Assembly: GCF_003012915.1 (NCBI RefSeq)
Contig: NZ_CP027770.1
Span: 682,001-746,000, forward strand
Reading direction: 5' to 3'
DNA length: 64,000 nt
Origin: Staphylococcus felis
GTDB lineage: Bacteria; Bacillota; Bacilli; Staphylococcales; Staphylococcaceae
This document shows positions 10,611-19,638 of the stretch, piece after piece. The stretch's first letter is position 1. Every line of letters starts with the position of its first letter. The notes under the pieces were generated by a model. It worked only from the letters and a program-made list of their open reading frames with translations. It was not told where the DNA came from and did no database searches. The translations under genes were made by a program, and so were the position numbers.

Positions 10611-11507
10611 ATGAAAATCAAGCAAGATATGAGTAGTGTAGTGATTCGCACTATTTCCTGGGTAATAATTATATTTCTGACGTTAACCATTCTTTTGCCG
10701 ATGTTTCATATTATTGCGCTCGCTTTTAATAGTGGCGCTGATGCCCAAAGAGGGGGCATCACTTTTTGGCCGAGGCAGTTTTCATTAGATAATTTTAAAG
10801 AAATTTTTAGACAAGGGACGATATTAAATGCCTTATGGATTAGCTTAGGCAAAACGATTCTTGGCACTATTTTAAGTGTGATATTAACTGCCATGGCGGC
10901 TTACGCGTTAACGATTAAGACACTTCCTTTTCGAAGAGTAATCACATTTGGTCTTGTGTTTACGATGTTATTTAGTGCAGGCGTTGTTCCATTATATATT
11001 TTGCTTCATCAACTCAGTCTGACGGATACGTTTTGGGTGTATATCATTCCATCACTGTATAGTGTTTATCATATTTTAATTATGCGCACATTCTTCAATC
11101 AAATCCCGAATAGTGTGATTGAGGCAGCACGTATCGATGGCTGTAATGATTGGCAAATTTTTTGGAAAATTATCTTACCCATGAGCAAACCTGTTATTGC
11201 GACTATTACGCTATTTAATGCGGTAAGTCAGTGGAATGATTGGTTTACAGGGGCATTTTTTGTGAGAAATCCACAGCTAAAACCGTTAGCTACTGTTTTA
11301 CAAGATATGTTAACAAGTCAGGAGTCGATATCGCATGCATTGAAACAAAAGGCGGGCGCCTATCAAATGATTGAACGTATGACTATTACGGGTGATTCGC
11401 TGCAAATGGCGATGATTGTGTTATTGATTATACCTGTTTTGTTTTTATTCCCATTTGTACAAAAGCACTTTGTCAAAGGGGTTAACATTGGTTCTACTAA
11501 AGAGTAA
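10611..11507 (+). CDS. ABC importer permease, LplC/YtcP type
   Basis: A 298-residue permease with six predicted helices and the EAA loop EAARIDGCNDWQIFWKIILP. The motif NQWNDWF-like sequence (SQWNDWFTGAFFVRN) and the C-terminal FVQKHFVKGVNIGSTKE are characteristic of the YtcP/LplC branch. It is the second half of the membrane channel with the permease at 7930. It begins 13 nt after the receptor gene, with a ribosome binding site (AAAGGATGAAAAG) in that gap. Confidence 0.9.
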   Translation: MKIKQDMSSVVIRTISWVIIIFLTLTILLPMFHIIALAFNSGADAQRGGITFWPRQFSLDNFKEIFRQGTILNALWISLGKTILGTILSVILTAMAAYALTIKTLPFRRVITFGLVFTMLFSAGVVPLYILLHQLSLTDTFWVYIIPSLYSVYHILIMRTFFNQIPNSVIEAARIDGCNDWQIFWKIILPMSKPVIATITLFNAVSQWNDWFTGAFFVRNPQLKPLATVLQDMLTSQESISHALKQKAGAYQMIERMTITGDSLQMAMIVLLIIPVLFLFPFVQKHFVKGVNIGSTKE

Positions 11508-11520
11508 AGGAGCGTTCACG

Positions 11521-12381
11521 ATGTCATCATTCAAAATCATGCAGTTGACAGATTTACATTTAGGTCCAAATCATGACGAAAAAGATCAACAAACCTACCA
11601 ATTGTTAGAGCAGCTCATCACAACATACCAGCCGGACTTGTGTCTACTGACAGGCGATCAAATATGGTCTCAAGGTGTGTTGGATTCAGATCGTGTCTAT
11701 CGGGAGTTATTTCAATTTTTGAATCAATTCAATACGACGATAGCGACAACATTTGGTAATCATGATACAGAAAATCAGTTTCGTCGTAGTGACTTAAGAG
11801 CGATTGAAAAAGAGGTGGCAACGCATTATGTAGATAAAAAACATGCCAAAATCATTGATGATAAAGAGGCTTATGTCATAGAAATTTATCAAAATCAAAA
11901 TTTAACGCATCTCATTTATGTGATTGATGGTGGAGACTATAGTGAGTCAGCTATAGGAGATTATGCCTACATCCACCCTGGACACGTTGCGTGGATTGAA
12001 GAGGTTGAATCAAGTTATCGTCAAAAGGGTATCGTTTTGCCAGGTCATAATGTGTTGTTTACACACATCCCTATCCCAGAATACCAAGCTATTGAGCATG
12101 TTCAAAACTTTCATGGTATCTATCAGGAAACAATTGGTTGTGCTCAGGTCAACTCAGGCTTATTTGCGCAAATGTTGCATACTGGAGGAATAGAGGCCAT
12201 GTTTTGTGGTCATGATCACGATAATGACTTCGGTATCAATCATTATGGCATTGATTTAAATTATGGACGTGTGAGTGGATTTAATTGTTATGGAGAGATA
12301 CAGAGAGGGGCACGATTAATTGAGTTAATACCGAATCAACCTTACCGTACAAAGATTGTTGAATATGATCAACGTTTCTAA
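11521..12381 (+). CDS. Cytoplasmic calcineurin-like metallophosphoesterase
   Basis: A 286-residue phosphoesterase with the five metal-site blocks of the calcineurin-like superfamily: DLHLG (residues 12-16), GDQIW, GNHDTE, a His in LFTHIPIPE, and CGHDHDND. There is no signal peptide, so it acts inside the cell. The longest frame opens at 11455 inside the permease gene, but ATG 11521 is chosen: it follows AAAGGAG 8 nt upstream and starts the conserved domain. The family resembles Dcr2/PAP29-like phosphatases. Co-expression with a sugar importer suggests it dephosphorylates or cleaves a phosphodiester in the imported compound; this is inference. Confidence 0.87.
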   Translation: MSSFKIMQLTDLHLGPNHDEKDQQTYQLLEQLITTYQPDLCLLTGDQIWSQGVLDSDRVYRELFQFLNQFNTTIATTFGNHDTENQFRRSDLRAIEKEVATHYVDKKHAKIIDDKEAYVIEIYQNQNLTHLIYVIDGGDYSESAIGDYAYIHPGHVAWIEEVESSYRQKGIVLPGHNVLFTHIPIPEYQAIEHVQNFHGIYQETIGCAQVNSGLFAQMLHTGGIEAMFCGHDHDNDFGINHYGIDLNYGRVSGFNCYGEIQRGARLIELIPNQPYRTKIVEYDQRF

Positions 12382-13705
12382 AGTACGTTTCAATCAAATT
12401 TACGTGCCGATTTTAATTGAGCAGCTTTTTATGATGTTGATGAATCAAGCAGACGTGATGATGTTAAGTGCTTATGATACAAAAGCGATTGCAGTGTCTG
12501 GGATTAGTACACAAATGATGACAGTATTGACCTTTTTAATTACGATTGTGCATGTCGGCGTGTCGATTCGACTTGTTCATCAAAAAGAGCACGAAGTCCA
12601 CGCTATCAAGTCAGAAGTATATCATAGCGTAACTTTGAATATCGTTCTTTCGATAGGTGTATGTATCGTCGCGATGATGAGTTATCATTGGATACTCCTA
12701 TTTATGCAAGTACCATCATCTATCTTTGACCTGACTTATCAATTTGGCATGATATTTTTAGTTGGATTTACGATGACGACGACACAAATGCTTGTTGGAA
12801 GTTTATTAAGGATTTTAGGTCTTGCTCATATTGCAGCGATGACAACAGTTGGCATTAATATCATCAATGTCATATTGAATGGTAGTATTTTATTTATCTT
12901 TACAAACTGGTTTGAGTCACCTATTTTAGCTGTGGCCATCGCAACGCTGTTCAGTCGCTTTATAGGATTGATGTATGGCAGCTATCATTTAATCAAAAAG
13001 TATCAACCTCGATTGAGCTATTTTAAGTTAAAGCGGTATATGAGCCACAAAGTCATTGTACTCGGTTTGCCTGGCGCAGGTGAACAAATCTCATACAACG
13101 TGGCTCAGACGATAATGACAGCCTTTCTCATCATCATGGGGACAGAAGTAATAGCAGCTAAATCACTCACAGTTGCTCTGAGTAATCTTTCATTTTGTGT
13201 GGCAATGGCATACAGTTTGGCTAGTCAAATTTATTTAGGCAAGTTCATCGCACGGAGAAAGTTTAATATTTTGAGTCATCATGTGTACAGAGGGTTACGT
13301 CAAAATATATTACGTTCGGTGCTCATTATGAGTATAGTCGTCATAGGATTTGTTATTGCAGGACGCTATATTACAAGTGGTGAAGAGGTCTATCATTTAA
13401 CGCTGTTTTACTTATGTTTGTTTGTAGGGTTAGAACCGATACGTGCGATGAATAATTATATGGTAGATTTATTGAATGTTGCAGGGGATGTACGCTATCC
13501 AGTTTTAATTAATGTAGTCACTACATGGTGCTTGCTTATTCCATTATCATACTTGACTGCTTTTACGTTGGGATGGGGGTATATCGGTATGATATTAATG
13601 AATATGATTGAGGAGGGTATACGGTTTATATTGATGATGCGCAGATGGCAGCAAGGCATATGGAAATCTAAGTTAACGCAGATAGGGGTTCGTTTGGATG
13701 TATAA
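12365..13705 (+). CDS. MATE-family efflux transporter
   Basis: A polytopic protein of about 446 residues with roughly 12 helices in two similar halves, matching MATE (MatE Pfam) exporters that pump cations or drugs with H+ or Na+. The N-terminal MNQADVMMLSAYDTKAIAVSGIS resembles the typical VDxxxxGxxGxxAxAAV segment. ATG 12365 overlaps the phosphoesterase gene by 17 bp; longer TTG starts exist (12356). Its place between an import-linked phosphoesterase and a DeoR regulator is unusual. It may export a by-product of the imported substrate. Confidence 0.85.
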   Translation: MINVSKVRFNQIYVPILIEQLFMMLMNQADVMMLSAYDTKAIAVSGISTQMMTVLTFLITIVHVGVSIRLVHQKEHEVHAIKSEVYHSVTLNIVLSIGVCIVAMMSYHWILLFMQVPSSIFDLTYQFGMIFLVGFTMTTTQMLVGSLLRILGLAHIAAMTTVGINIINVILNGSILFIFTNWFESPILAVAIATLFSRFIGLMYGSYHLIKKYQPRLSYFKLKRYMSHKVIVLGLPGAGEQISYNVAQTIMTAFLIIMGTEVIAAKSLTVALSNLSFCVAMAYSLASQIYLGKFIARRKFNILSHHVYRGLRQNILRSVLIMSIVVIGFVIAGRYITSGEEVYHLTLFYLCLFVGLEPIRAMNNYMVDLLNVAGDVRYPVLINVVTTWCLLIPLSYLTAFTLGWGYIGMILMNMIEEGIRFILMMRRWQQGIWKSKLTQIGVRLDV

Positions 13706-14462
13706 AAAGAAATCAAGGTTAGATGTTATCTGTCAACGTGTGGCAAATCACGGAAAAGTGTGTGTGAATGATTTGGCAGTATACTTTGAAGTCACACCTG
13801 AAACCATACGCAAAGATTTAGAGCTATTAGAAGCAGATAAAAAAATCACACGTGTTCATGGAGGTGCGGTGAAATACAATTATCTCAATAAAGAGCAATC
13901 ATTTAGTCATAAATGGCAAAAGCAAGCACATGTCAAAGAACGATTAGCTAAACGTGCAGCACAATTCATACATAATGCGGAAATAATCGCTTTGGATGGT
14001 GGTACGACAGTGGGCCGTATACCTAAATATTTAAATCATCTTTCGAATTGTACCTTTGTTACGCATTCATGGATGACTATGATGGAATTGAATAAAGCGG
14101 TAGAAGAACAGCGCATTGAGGCAGAAATTATGATGCTACCAGGCAAGGCGAATACGGAACAAGACGTCGTACGAGGGCCTTTGACCAATCAACTACTTCA
14201 ATCATTTAAATTTGATAAAGCTTTCTTATCTTGTGGTGCTTTTGACACAACACACGTATATGAATATGACTTGGAAGAAGCATTAGTGAGTCGTACCATG
14301 ATGCAACAAAGTGCCGAAACGTTATTAGTCACAGACAGTACAAAACGTGATAATACAGCCTCATTTGTGATTGATTCATTACAGGAGATAGATTACATCA
14401 TTACAGATTATGCTAAACCAGAAATAATCGAGTTTGATCCTTCCCATTGGCTACAAATGTGA
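13698..14462 (+). CDS. DeoR-family transcriptional regulator
   Basis: A 254-residue sugar-phosphate-responsive repressor. The N-terminal DeoR helix-turn-helix (about residues 6-60, VNDLAVYFEVTPETIRKDLELLEADKKITRVHGGAV; broken here only for description) is followed by a DeoRC sensor domain containing the DGGTTVG phosphate loop. The start overlaps the MATE stop by 8 bp. DeoR regulators usually sense a phosphorylated sugar intermediate, so this gene is the likely local regulator of the whole 6.8-14.5 kb operon. Confidence 0.9.
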   Translation: MYKKKSRLDVICQRVANHGKVCVNDLAVYFEVTPETIRKDLELLEADKKITRVHGGAVKYNYLNKEQSFSHKWQKQAHVKERLAKRAAQFIHNAEIIALDGGTTVGRIPKYLNHLSNCTFVTHSWMTMMELNKAVEEQRIEAEIMMLPGKANTEQDVVRGPLTNQLLQSFKFDKAFLSCGAFDTTHVYEYDLEEALVSRTMMQQSAETLLVTDSTKRDNTASFVIDSLQEIDYIITDYAKPEIIEFDPSHWLQM

Positions 14463-14658
14463 ATTCCTTAAAAATGATGATAAAGAGAAGCAGTAATGAA
14501 AAAACGTTATACCGTGATATGGACAAATCCTCTTTAATCAAAAATGCCAAATCCAAGTCCCGTCTGACGCTCTCCTAACATGCTTAGCAATATAACAAGC
14601 GCTTTTCTGATATGATTAAGGTAAAATAAAAAATGAATTGAGATGAATGTGGATAAAG

Positions 14659-14694
14659 ATGAGTGCAGGGAGATAGGTTTGTGCTCATTTTTTT
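14659..14694 (+). terminator. Probable terminator of the importer-DeoR operon
   Basis: Imperfect hairpin (ATGAGTGCA with TGTGCTCAT) followed by seven T residues, 200 nt after the DeoR stop. Confidence 0.6.
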
Positions 14695-14715
14695 GACAAA
14701 TGGAGAGGTGACATC

Positions 14716-15777
14716 ATGCAAAAAGTCTTATTAACAGGGGCTTCGGGCTATATCGGCGGTCATTTAATAGAAAAGTTAAAAACGGACTATGACGTGATTG
14801 CCATATCGAGAAATATAGAGAATAAAAAGAATGAGCGTAACGTGACATGGAAATCAGCAGATCTTTTTGATTTGAATAAGATTACTGAAGTGATGAGAGA
14901 TATTGACATTGCGATATACCTTGTACACCCAATGATGTCATCTGCTAAGTTAACACAAGCTAAATTTGAAGACATGGATGCACTACTGGCTGATAATTTT
15001 GGGCGTGCGGCACAGAAAAATAACGTCAAGCACATCGTATTTTTAAATGGTTTGATTCCTGAATCTGACAACGTATCCATACATTTGCGTAATCGTTTAG
15101 AATGTGAAGCTATTCTAGGTTCATATGGCGTGCCAGTGCGTACATTACAGGCTGGGCGTATTATTGGTGGGGCTATTGACTTTAAAGAGAGCATTCGTAG
15201 TGCGTTTAAAAAGGAAAAAAAAGTATCAAAACATACTATTAAAGATGTTAGAGCCATTTCTCGTGTAACATTTCCGAATGACATGACAATGTCGAATTTA
15301 GTGGAGGTCTATGCTAAATTCTTGAATAATATGACCCTCCATGTCATCAATTGTCATTTGGATGATAATCATTTTACGATTACAGTACCTTTTTTAAATA
15401 AAGAGTTGTTGTTACTCCAAAAAGATCATGCCGTTTCAGATTATGATTATGTCTTATACCGTATTGTGGGTGGTGACCTTGCGCGTAATTCTAGTAGAGG
15501 TAATGCAAGACTCGAATTTAGACGACTACCGGATAGTGACGAATGTATTATTGCATTACAAGAATATGAGCCGACACTCCCTTGGTGGGTGTATAAACAC
15601 ACTCAAGCCAAAGTGCACGAAACCGTTATGAACTTATTTGCGTGCAAACTTCAAATGAGGTATCACAGTCAAGGAAACTATACCGTGAAAAAGTTAATTG
15701 TTCCTGCCTTTGTTGTAATGGGTGTGATTTTACTCAAAAAGAAGTGGCGCAAAAAAGCTATGTCTAATGTAGAATGA
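14716..15777 (+). CDS. NAD(P)-binding (atypical SDR, YbjT/NmrA-like) protein
   Basis: A 353-residue protein with an N-terminal Rossmann motif TGASGYIGGHL (residues 7-17), a VFLNGLIPE strand and the RIIGG segment of atypical short-chain dehydrogenases of the NAD(P)H-binding YbjT/NmrA group. A C-terminal hydrophobic stretch (LIVPAFVVMGVILLKKKW, near residues 328-345) probably tethers it to the membrane. These proteins are often redox sensors or quinone-related reductases; the substrate here cannot be told. RBS GGAG at 14703-14706; single-gene unit with its own terminator. Confidence 0.8.
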   Translation: MQKVLLTGASGYIGGHLIEKLKTDYDVIAISRNIENKKNERNVTWKSADLFDLNKITEVMRDIDIAIYLVHPMMSSAKLTQAKFEDMDALLADNFGRAAQKNNVKHIVFLNGLIPESDNVSIHLRNRLECEAILGSYGVPVRTLQAGRIIGGAIDFKESIRSAFKKEKKVSKHTIKDVRAISRVTFPNDMTMSNLVEVYAKFLNNMTLHVINCHLDDNHFTITVPFLNKELLLLQKDHAVSDYDYVLYRIVGGDLARNSSRGNARLEFRRLPDSDECIIALQEYEPTLPWWVYKHTQAKVHETVMNLFACKLQMRYHSQGNYTVKKLIVPAFVVMGVILLKKKWRKKAMSNVE

Positions 15778-15797
15778 TAAAAGTTTAATAACACAAA

Positions 15798-15838
15798 ATA
15801 AGGCGACGAAAGACAAAGCATTTCGTCGTCTTATTTGA
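15798..15838 (+). terminator. Terminator
   Basis: A 14-bp stem, ATAAGGCGACGAAA with TTTCGTCGTCTTAT (one G-T pair), loop of nine bases, then a T-rich tail. Confidence 0.85.
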
Positions 15839-16131
15839 TACTATAGGCATTGCAGTGTCATTTTATAACAAACTGAACAGCAAGCAACCGGTACTTGAAC
15901 TAAAGAGTCTCCAGAGAATATAAAAGAATTTAAGACAGACGTCAGACTCACCAATCAAATATCGACAGATAGAGCGATGCCTATGTGATCTCAATGGGCA
16001 GTTTCAGTCCTTATTTTGGTTTCATTCGCTACTATAAAAACTTTTATAGAGCTTTATGACAGTATTATAAAGACATTCGATTGTAACGTACATCTTGTTA
16101 AGTTAGGTTAAAAGTGAAGGAGCTGTTGGAA
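15839..16131. other. Intergenic region without recognisable gene
   Basis: About 290 bases. The only pattern seen is three direct copies GTTAA, GTTAG, GTTAA at 16097-16111, directly in front of the ribosome binding site of the XRE gene. No open frame with a ribosome binding site was found. Confidence 0.5.
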
Positions 16132-16704
16132 ATGGATGTAGGACAACAAATTAAACGATATAGGACAGAATGTGAACTGTCTCAAGCAGAATTGGCAGAG
16201 AAAATATATGTATCATCTCAAACCATTTCAAATTGGGAAAATGAGAGAAGTTGTCCCGATTTGCATCATTTGATTGTCCTAAGTGCATTGTTCCAAGTTT
16301 CTTTAGATCAACTTGTTAAAGGAGATGTAGAGGATATGAAAAATGCAGTCGATCAAAGCAATATGGATAAGTACGGGTGGCTGATGTGTCTATTTATAGC
16401 TTTAGCAGCAATATCAACGGGGCCTGCATTAAAATATAGTGAAGGCTGGTTTGGTTTACTAGTGCCAGTCATCCTTTGGGCCATTTCAATGCATTATGCA
16501 TTGAAAATTGAGCGTATTAAAAAGAAACATGATGTCCAAACATATAGAGAAATTCTAGATTATATGGAAAATGGTAAGAAAACAATTCAAACACCGAGAA
16601 ATAAAAAGAAGTATGTGGCTGAGAAATTTTTGATTGTAGTGGGATTTGGCGTTGTTGTAATGGCAATCGTATTTATAAGTACGTGGATATTCAGCATGAT
16701 TTAA
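16132..16704 (+). CDS. XRE-family helix-turn-helix regulator with membrane anchor
   Basis: A 190-residue protein. The N-terminal Cro/CI-type HTH (residues 4-58; SQAELAEKIYVSSQTISNWEN) binds DNA. A linker leads to three hydrophobic segments (about 83-100, 105-122 and 165-188), making it a membrane-bound regulator. The frame opens at GTG 16114, but ATG 16132 fits better: GGAG at 16119-16122 is 9 nt upstream and the HTH starts directly after. Similar small XRE-TM proteins are common in Firmicutes beside stress or transporter genes; none is adjacent here, so the target is unknown. Confidence 0.85.
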   Translation: MDVGQQIKRYRTECELSQAELAEKIYVSSQTISNWENERSCPDLHHLIVLSALFQVSLDQLVKGDVEDMKNAVDQSNMDKYGWLMCLFIALAAISTGPALKYSEGWFGLLVPVILWAISMHYALKIERIKKKHDVQTYREILDYMENGKKTIQTPRNKKKYVAEKFLIVVGFGVVVMAIVFISTWIFSMI

Positions 16705-16755
16705 TATAATACAAAAGTTAAAATACTTATGCGAGAATGCGCATACTATCCCAAA

Positions 16756-16810
16756 AAAGATGGACGATTGTCAGAGGTTCTTATATGAACACTGAAAATC
16801 GTCCATCTTT
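16756..16810. terminator. Bidirectional terminator between converging genes
   Basis: Perfect 14-bp stem AAAGATGGACGATT (16756-16769) with AATCGTCCATCTTT (16797-16810), lying between the XRE gene (+) and the SDR gene (-); A- and T-rich flanks on both sides. Confidence 0.85.
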
Positions 16811-16814
16811 GAGT

Positions 16815-17549
16815 TTATAGAGCTGTCATGCCACCATCGATGACGAACTCTGATCCTGTTGAATAAGAGGCCTCATCTGAAGCAAGGAAACATACGAGAT
16901 TTGACACTTCTTCAGGTTGTGCAATACGTCTCATTGGAATCGTCTTTTTAAATGCATTCACTGCTTCTTTCACGCTATCTTCTTCAAGCATGGGTGTTTG
17001 GATGACGCCGGGATGAACAGAATTGACGCGAATATTGTAGGGAGAAAGTTCACGTGCAGCTGCTTTGGTCATCCCTCGTACCGCAAACTTAGTATCAGTA
17101 TAACCGATTGCACCACCGACAAGTCCATTCATGGAAGAAATATTAATGATTGAACCTAGTTCTTGTTGTTTCATGATTGGAGAGACGACCTTGATACCTA
17201 AAAATACAGAAACTTGGTTAATATTGACAATCTTCATATAGTCTTCTAGGGAAACGTCGTCAATTGATTTGTGATAAGTTATACCGGCATTATTGATTAA
17301 TACATCGATACGTTCAAAGCGTGACATTACAGTATCAACGACGTGCTGCCAATCTGACGCTTTTGATACATCATGTTGAATAAACAGTACATCCTCGCCT
17401 AAAGATTGGGCTGTCACTTGGCCTACGGATTCGTTAATATCTGTAATTACTACCTTAGCTCCCTCACTGAGTGCCCTTTCAGCATGAAGTTTCCCCATGC
17501 CTTGTGCACCTCCTGTGATGATCACAACTTTATCTGTTAATCTTTTCAT
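16815..17549 (-). CDS. Short-chain dehydrogenase/reductase (classical SDR)
   Basis: A 244-residue NAD(P)-dependent oxidoreductase. It has the cofactor motif TGGAQGMG, the NNAG motif (INNAGIT), catalytic Ser in INISSMNG, Tyr/Lys in YTDTKFAVRG and the C-terminal GSEFVIDGGMTAL. An acidic residue after the second strand (ITDI) suggests NAD preference. It resembles proteins annotated as glucose 1-dehydrogenase or 3-alpha(20-beta)-hydroxysteroid dehydrogenase; the substrate cannot be assigned. RBS AAAGGTGTG lies upstream on the minus strand. Monocistronic. Confidence 0.87.
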   Translation of the reverse strand: MKRLTDKVVIITGGAQGMGKLHAERALSEGAKVVITDINESVGQVTAQSLGEDVLFIQHDVSKASDWQHVVDTVMSRFERIDVLINNAGITYHKSIDDVSLEDYMKIVNINQVSVFLGIKVVSPIMKQQELGSIINISSMNGLVGGAIGYTDTKFAVRGMTKAAARELSPYNIRVNSVHPGVIQTPMLEEDSVKEAVNAFKKTIPMRRIAQPEEVSNLVCFLASDEASYSTGSEFVIDGGMTAL

Positions 17550-17728
17550 CTAAAACACACCTTTCTGTACCTTTACAAACAATGTCAATGATAGACCTTT
17601 ATGTTAAGAAATGCGAATGATGCGTTTGTGACACAGGTGGCTCATCCTATTAAATATTAAAAATAGGGATAAGAATAATATGGTGCATGGGGTGACACAT
17701 TGATTCTTAATGGTGTGTGTCTGAATAT

Positions 17729-18343
17729 CTATTTGACATGACGTCTTTTCCTGAAAATGAGACGATATACAAAATATAATAATGCGATAAATATAACTAT
17801 ATACATGATGTAGGCGTATGTGTGTAGTCCTGTCATCAGTGTATCAAAGCTATCACTCAATAAGCGTCCTAATAAGATTAGGGCAAAATTCCAAATAGTT
17901 GTACCAAGCAATGACAAAACAATAAATTGGACGACATTCATCTTATTAATACCTGCTGGAATCGTAATCAGTACACGAAGGACAGGGATAAAGCGGCATA
18001 ATAACACTGCCCATGCGCCGTATCGCTTAAACCAGTCATTTGCGCGTTTGACATCTTTACCTTTCAATTTGAGCCATTTACCTTGTCTATCAACAAAGCG
18101 ATAAATACGCTCTTCATGAATCAGACGACATACATAGTACAAAATCAATAAACCGATAAATGAGGCAATAGTTGAAATGATAAATAAAATAGGGATAGAA
18201 AGCCCCGATTTCACAGACATTAAGCCAGCAAATGTCAGAATGATTTCAGAAGGGACAACAGGTAAGACATTTTCTAGTAAAATCAAAATGAAAATAGCCA
18301 TATATCCCCAACGGCTAATCAAATCAGTAATTATTTGTTCCAT
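17729..18343 (-). CDS. DedA-family membrane protein
   Basis: A 204-residue DedA/VTT-domain protein with about five membrane segments. Conserved elements are ENVLPVVPSEIIL (E and PSE motif near residues 24-34) and RFIPVLRVLITIPAG (the FxxxRxxP region). Members of this family are thought to move undecaprenyl phosphate or phospholipid across the membrane and to support proton-motive force. The C-terminus is strongly basic (RLIFRKRRHVK). It is divergently placed to rbsR with about 165 bp between them. Which DedA subfamily (UptA-like or not) is unresolved. Confidence 0.85.
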   Translation of the reverse strand: MEQIITDLISRWGYMAIFILILLENVLPVVPSEIILTFAGLMSVKSGLSIPILFIISTIASFIGLLILYYVCRLIHEERIYRFVDRQGKWLKLKGKDVKRANDWFKRYGAWAVLLCRFIPVLRVLITIPAGINKMNVVQFIVLSLLGTTIWNFALILLGRLLSDSFDTLMTGLHTYAYIMYIVIFIALLYFVYRLIFRKRRHVK

Positions 18344-18510
18344 ATCTAAATGTATGCTCCTTTATAAACATTTGGATTGTAGTGGATGATAGTATGACTG
18401 AGATAAGTATAGTTTACCACGATACGCTTTAATAAATTATATTTAAGTCTCCATCACTTATACATTCAATTTAAGAGGTGTTATGATGAAATGAAAAAGG
18501 GGGAGTGACG

Positions 18511-19503
18511 GTGAAAAAAGTTTCAATCAAAGATGTAGCACAAGCGGCTGGCGTCTCGCTTACAACGGTGTCTCTTATATTAAATGGTCATCAAAGAAGA
18601 TTTCCGCAAAAGACGATAGATCGTGTGATAGCGACAAAGGATGCGCTAGGATATATCCCAAATCAAAATGCACAACAATTACGCAAAAATTACATTAAGT
18701 TGATTGGGGTATTGATTCCAAGTTTAACGCATCCTTTTTTCTCAGCTATGATTCAAAGTATGGCACAACATAAGCGAGATGATGTCGATTTATTCTTTTT
18801 AAGTACACCTGAAGCAGAAATAGAGGATAATATTAAACATTTAGTTGCAAAGGGGATGGATGGCCTTGTGATTGCACGATTCATTCATGAACCAGAAGAG
18901 ATGGACGCCTATTTGAAGAAGCACCATGTGCCGTATGTTGTCCTTGATCAAAGTGAAGATAATGACTTTACGGATATGATACGTACAGATGAATTCGCAG
19001 GGGGACGTCTTGCAGCAGAGCATTTAATCCAACGCGGTCATCAAAATCTTGTCATCGTTCACCCTGAACCGATGATGTCCAATATGCAAGAACGCGTCAA
19101 AGGATTTGAGCAATATTGTAAAGAGCAGAATATTGTAAAGCCTATTAAAATTGCGACATCATTATCGATGCATGGCGGGAAAAAGATTGCGCAAGAGCTA
19201 ATCAACAGTAAAGCCACTGCAGCATTTGCTATTAATGACGAGATGGCAATCGGTATGATGCGTGGTCTAGCAGAAAAGGGGATACGTGTTCCGGACAACT
19301 TTTCAATTATCGGGTATGATAATATTGATATCGCTCAATTTATGACGCCAGCGTTAACGACTGTAGCACAGCCTATTGAAGATATCGGTGAGAGGGCATT
19401 ACAGCTCATTATGAAAAAAATAGAAAAGCCCCTATCAAATGTCGAAAAATTGATACTACCTAATTCGCTTGTTATACGGGAAACAACGCAGTTCTTGAAA
19501 TGA
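18511..19503 (+). CDS. rbsR: LacI-family ribose operon repressor RbsR
   Basis: A 330-residue LacI/GalR repressor: N-terminal HTH SIKDVAQAAGVSLTTVSLIL with the hinge LGYIPNQNAQQLR, then a periplasmic-binding-like sensor domain (IGVLIPSLTHPFF onward; IIGYDNIDIAQFMTPALTTVAQP). GTG 18511 is the likely start because the GGGGGA ribosome binding site ends at 18504; GTG 18505 is too close. It is followed by the ribose genes, and a perfect palindromic operator lies in front of rbsU. In S. aureus rbsR lies downstream of rbsU; here it comes first. Confidence 0.88.
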   Translation: MKKVSIKDVAQAAGVSLTTVSLILNGHQRRFPQKTIDRVIATKDALGYIPNQNAQQLRKNYIKLIGVLIPSLTHPFFSAMIQSMAQHKRDDVDLFFLSTPEAEIEDNIKHLVAKGMDGLVIARFIHEPEEMDAYLKKHHVPYVVLDQSEDNDFTDMIRTDEFAGGRLAAEHLIQRGHQNLVIVHPEPMMSNMQERVKGFEQYCKEQNIVKPIKIATSLSMHGGKKIAQELINSKATAAFAINDEMAIGMMRGLAEKGIRVPDNFSIIGYDNIDIAQFMTPALTTVAQPIEDIGERALQLIMKKIEKPLSNVEKLILPNSLVIRETTQFLK

Positions 19504-19543
19504 TATGAATTGCATCACGAAGGGCTTTATTGTGGCTATAATG

Positions 19544-19557
19544 TGAAAGCGTATACA
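19544..19557. promoter_or_regulatory. CcpA cre site upstream of rbsU
   Basis: TGAAAGCGTATACA matches the catabolite-responsive element consensus TGNAANCGNNNNCA; it sits 28 bp before the RbsR operator, so glucose repression of the rbs genes is predicted. Confidence 0.75.
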
Positions 19558-19584
19558 AATTTAGCAAAAAATGCTAGTATGATG

Positions 19585-19606
19585 TTTGGTAAAAGGTTTT
19601 ACCAAA
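19585..19606. promoter_or_regulatory. Probable RbsR operator
   Basis: Perfect palindrome with arms TTTGGTAAAA and TTTTACCAAA around GG. A possible -10 box (TATGAT, 19578-19583) lies directly upstream, so a bound repressor would block transcription of rbsUDK. Confidence 0.85.
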
Positions 19607-19638
19607 ATTAAATTCAAATAGAGATAGAGGTGTTCACC

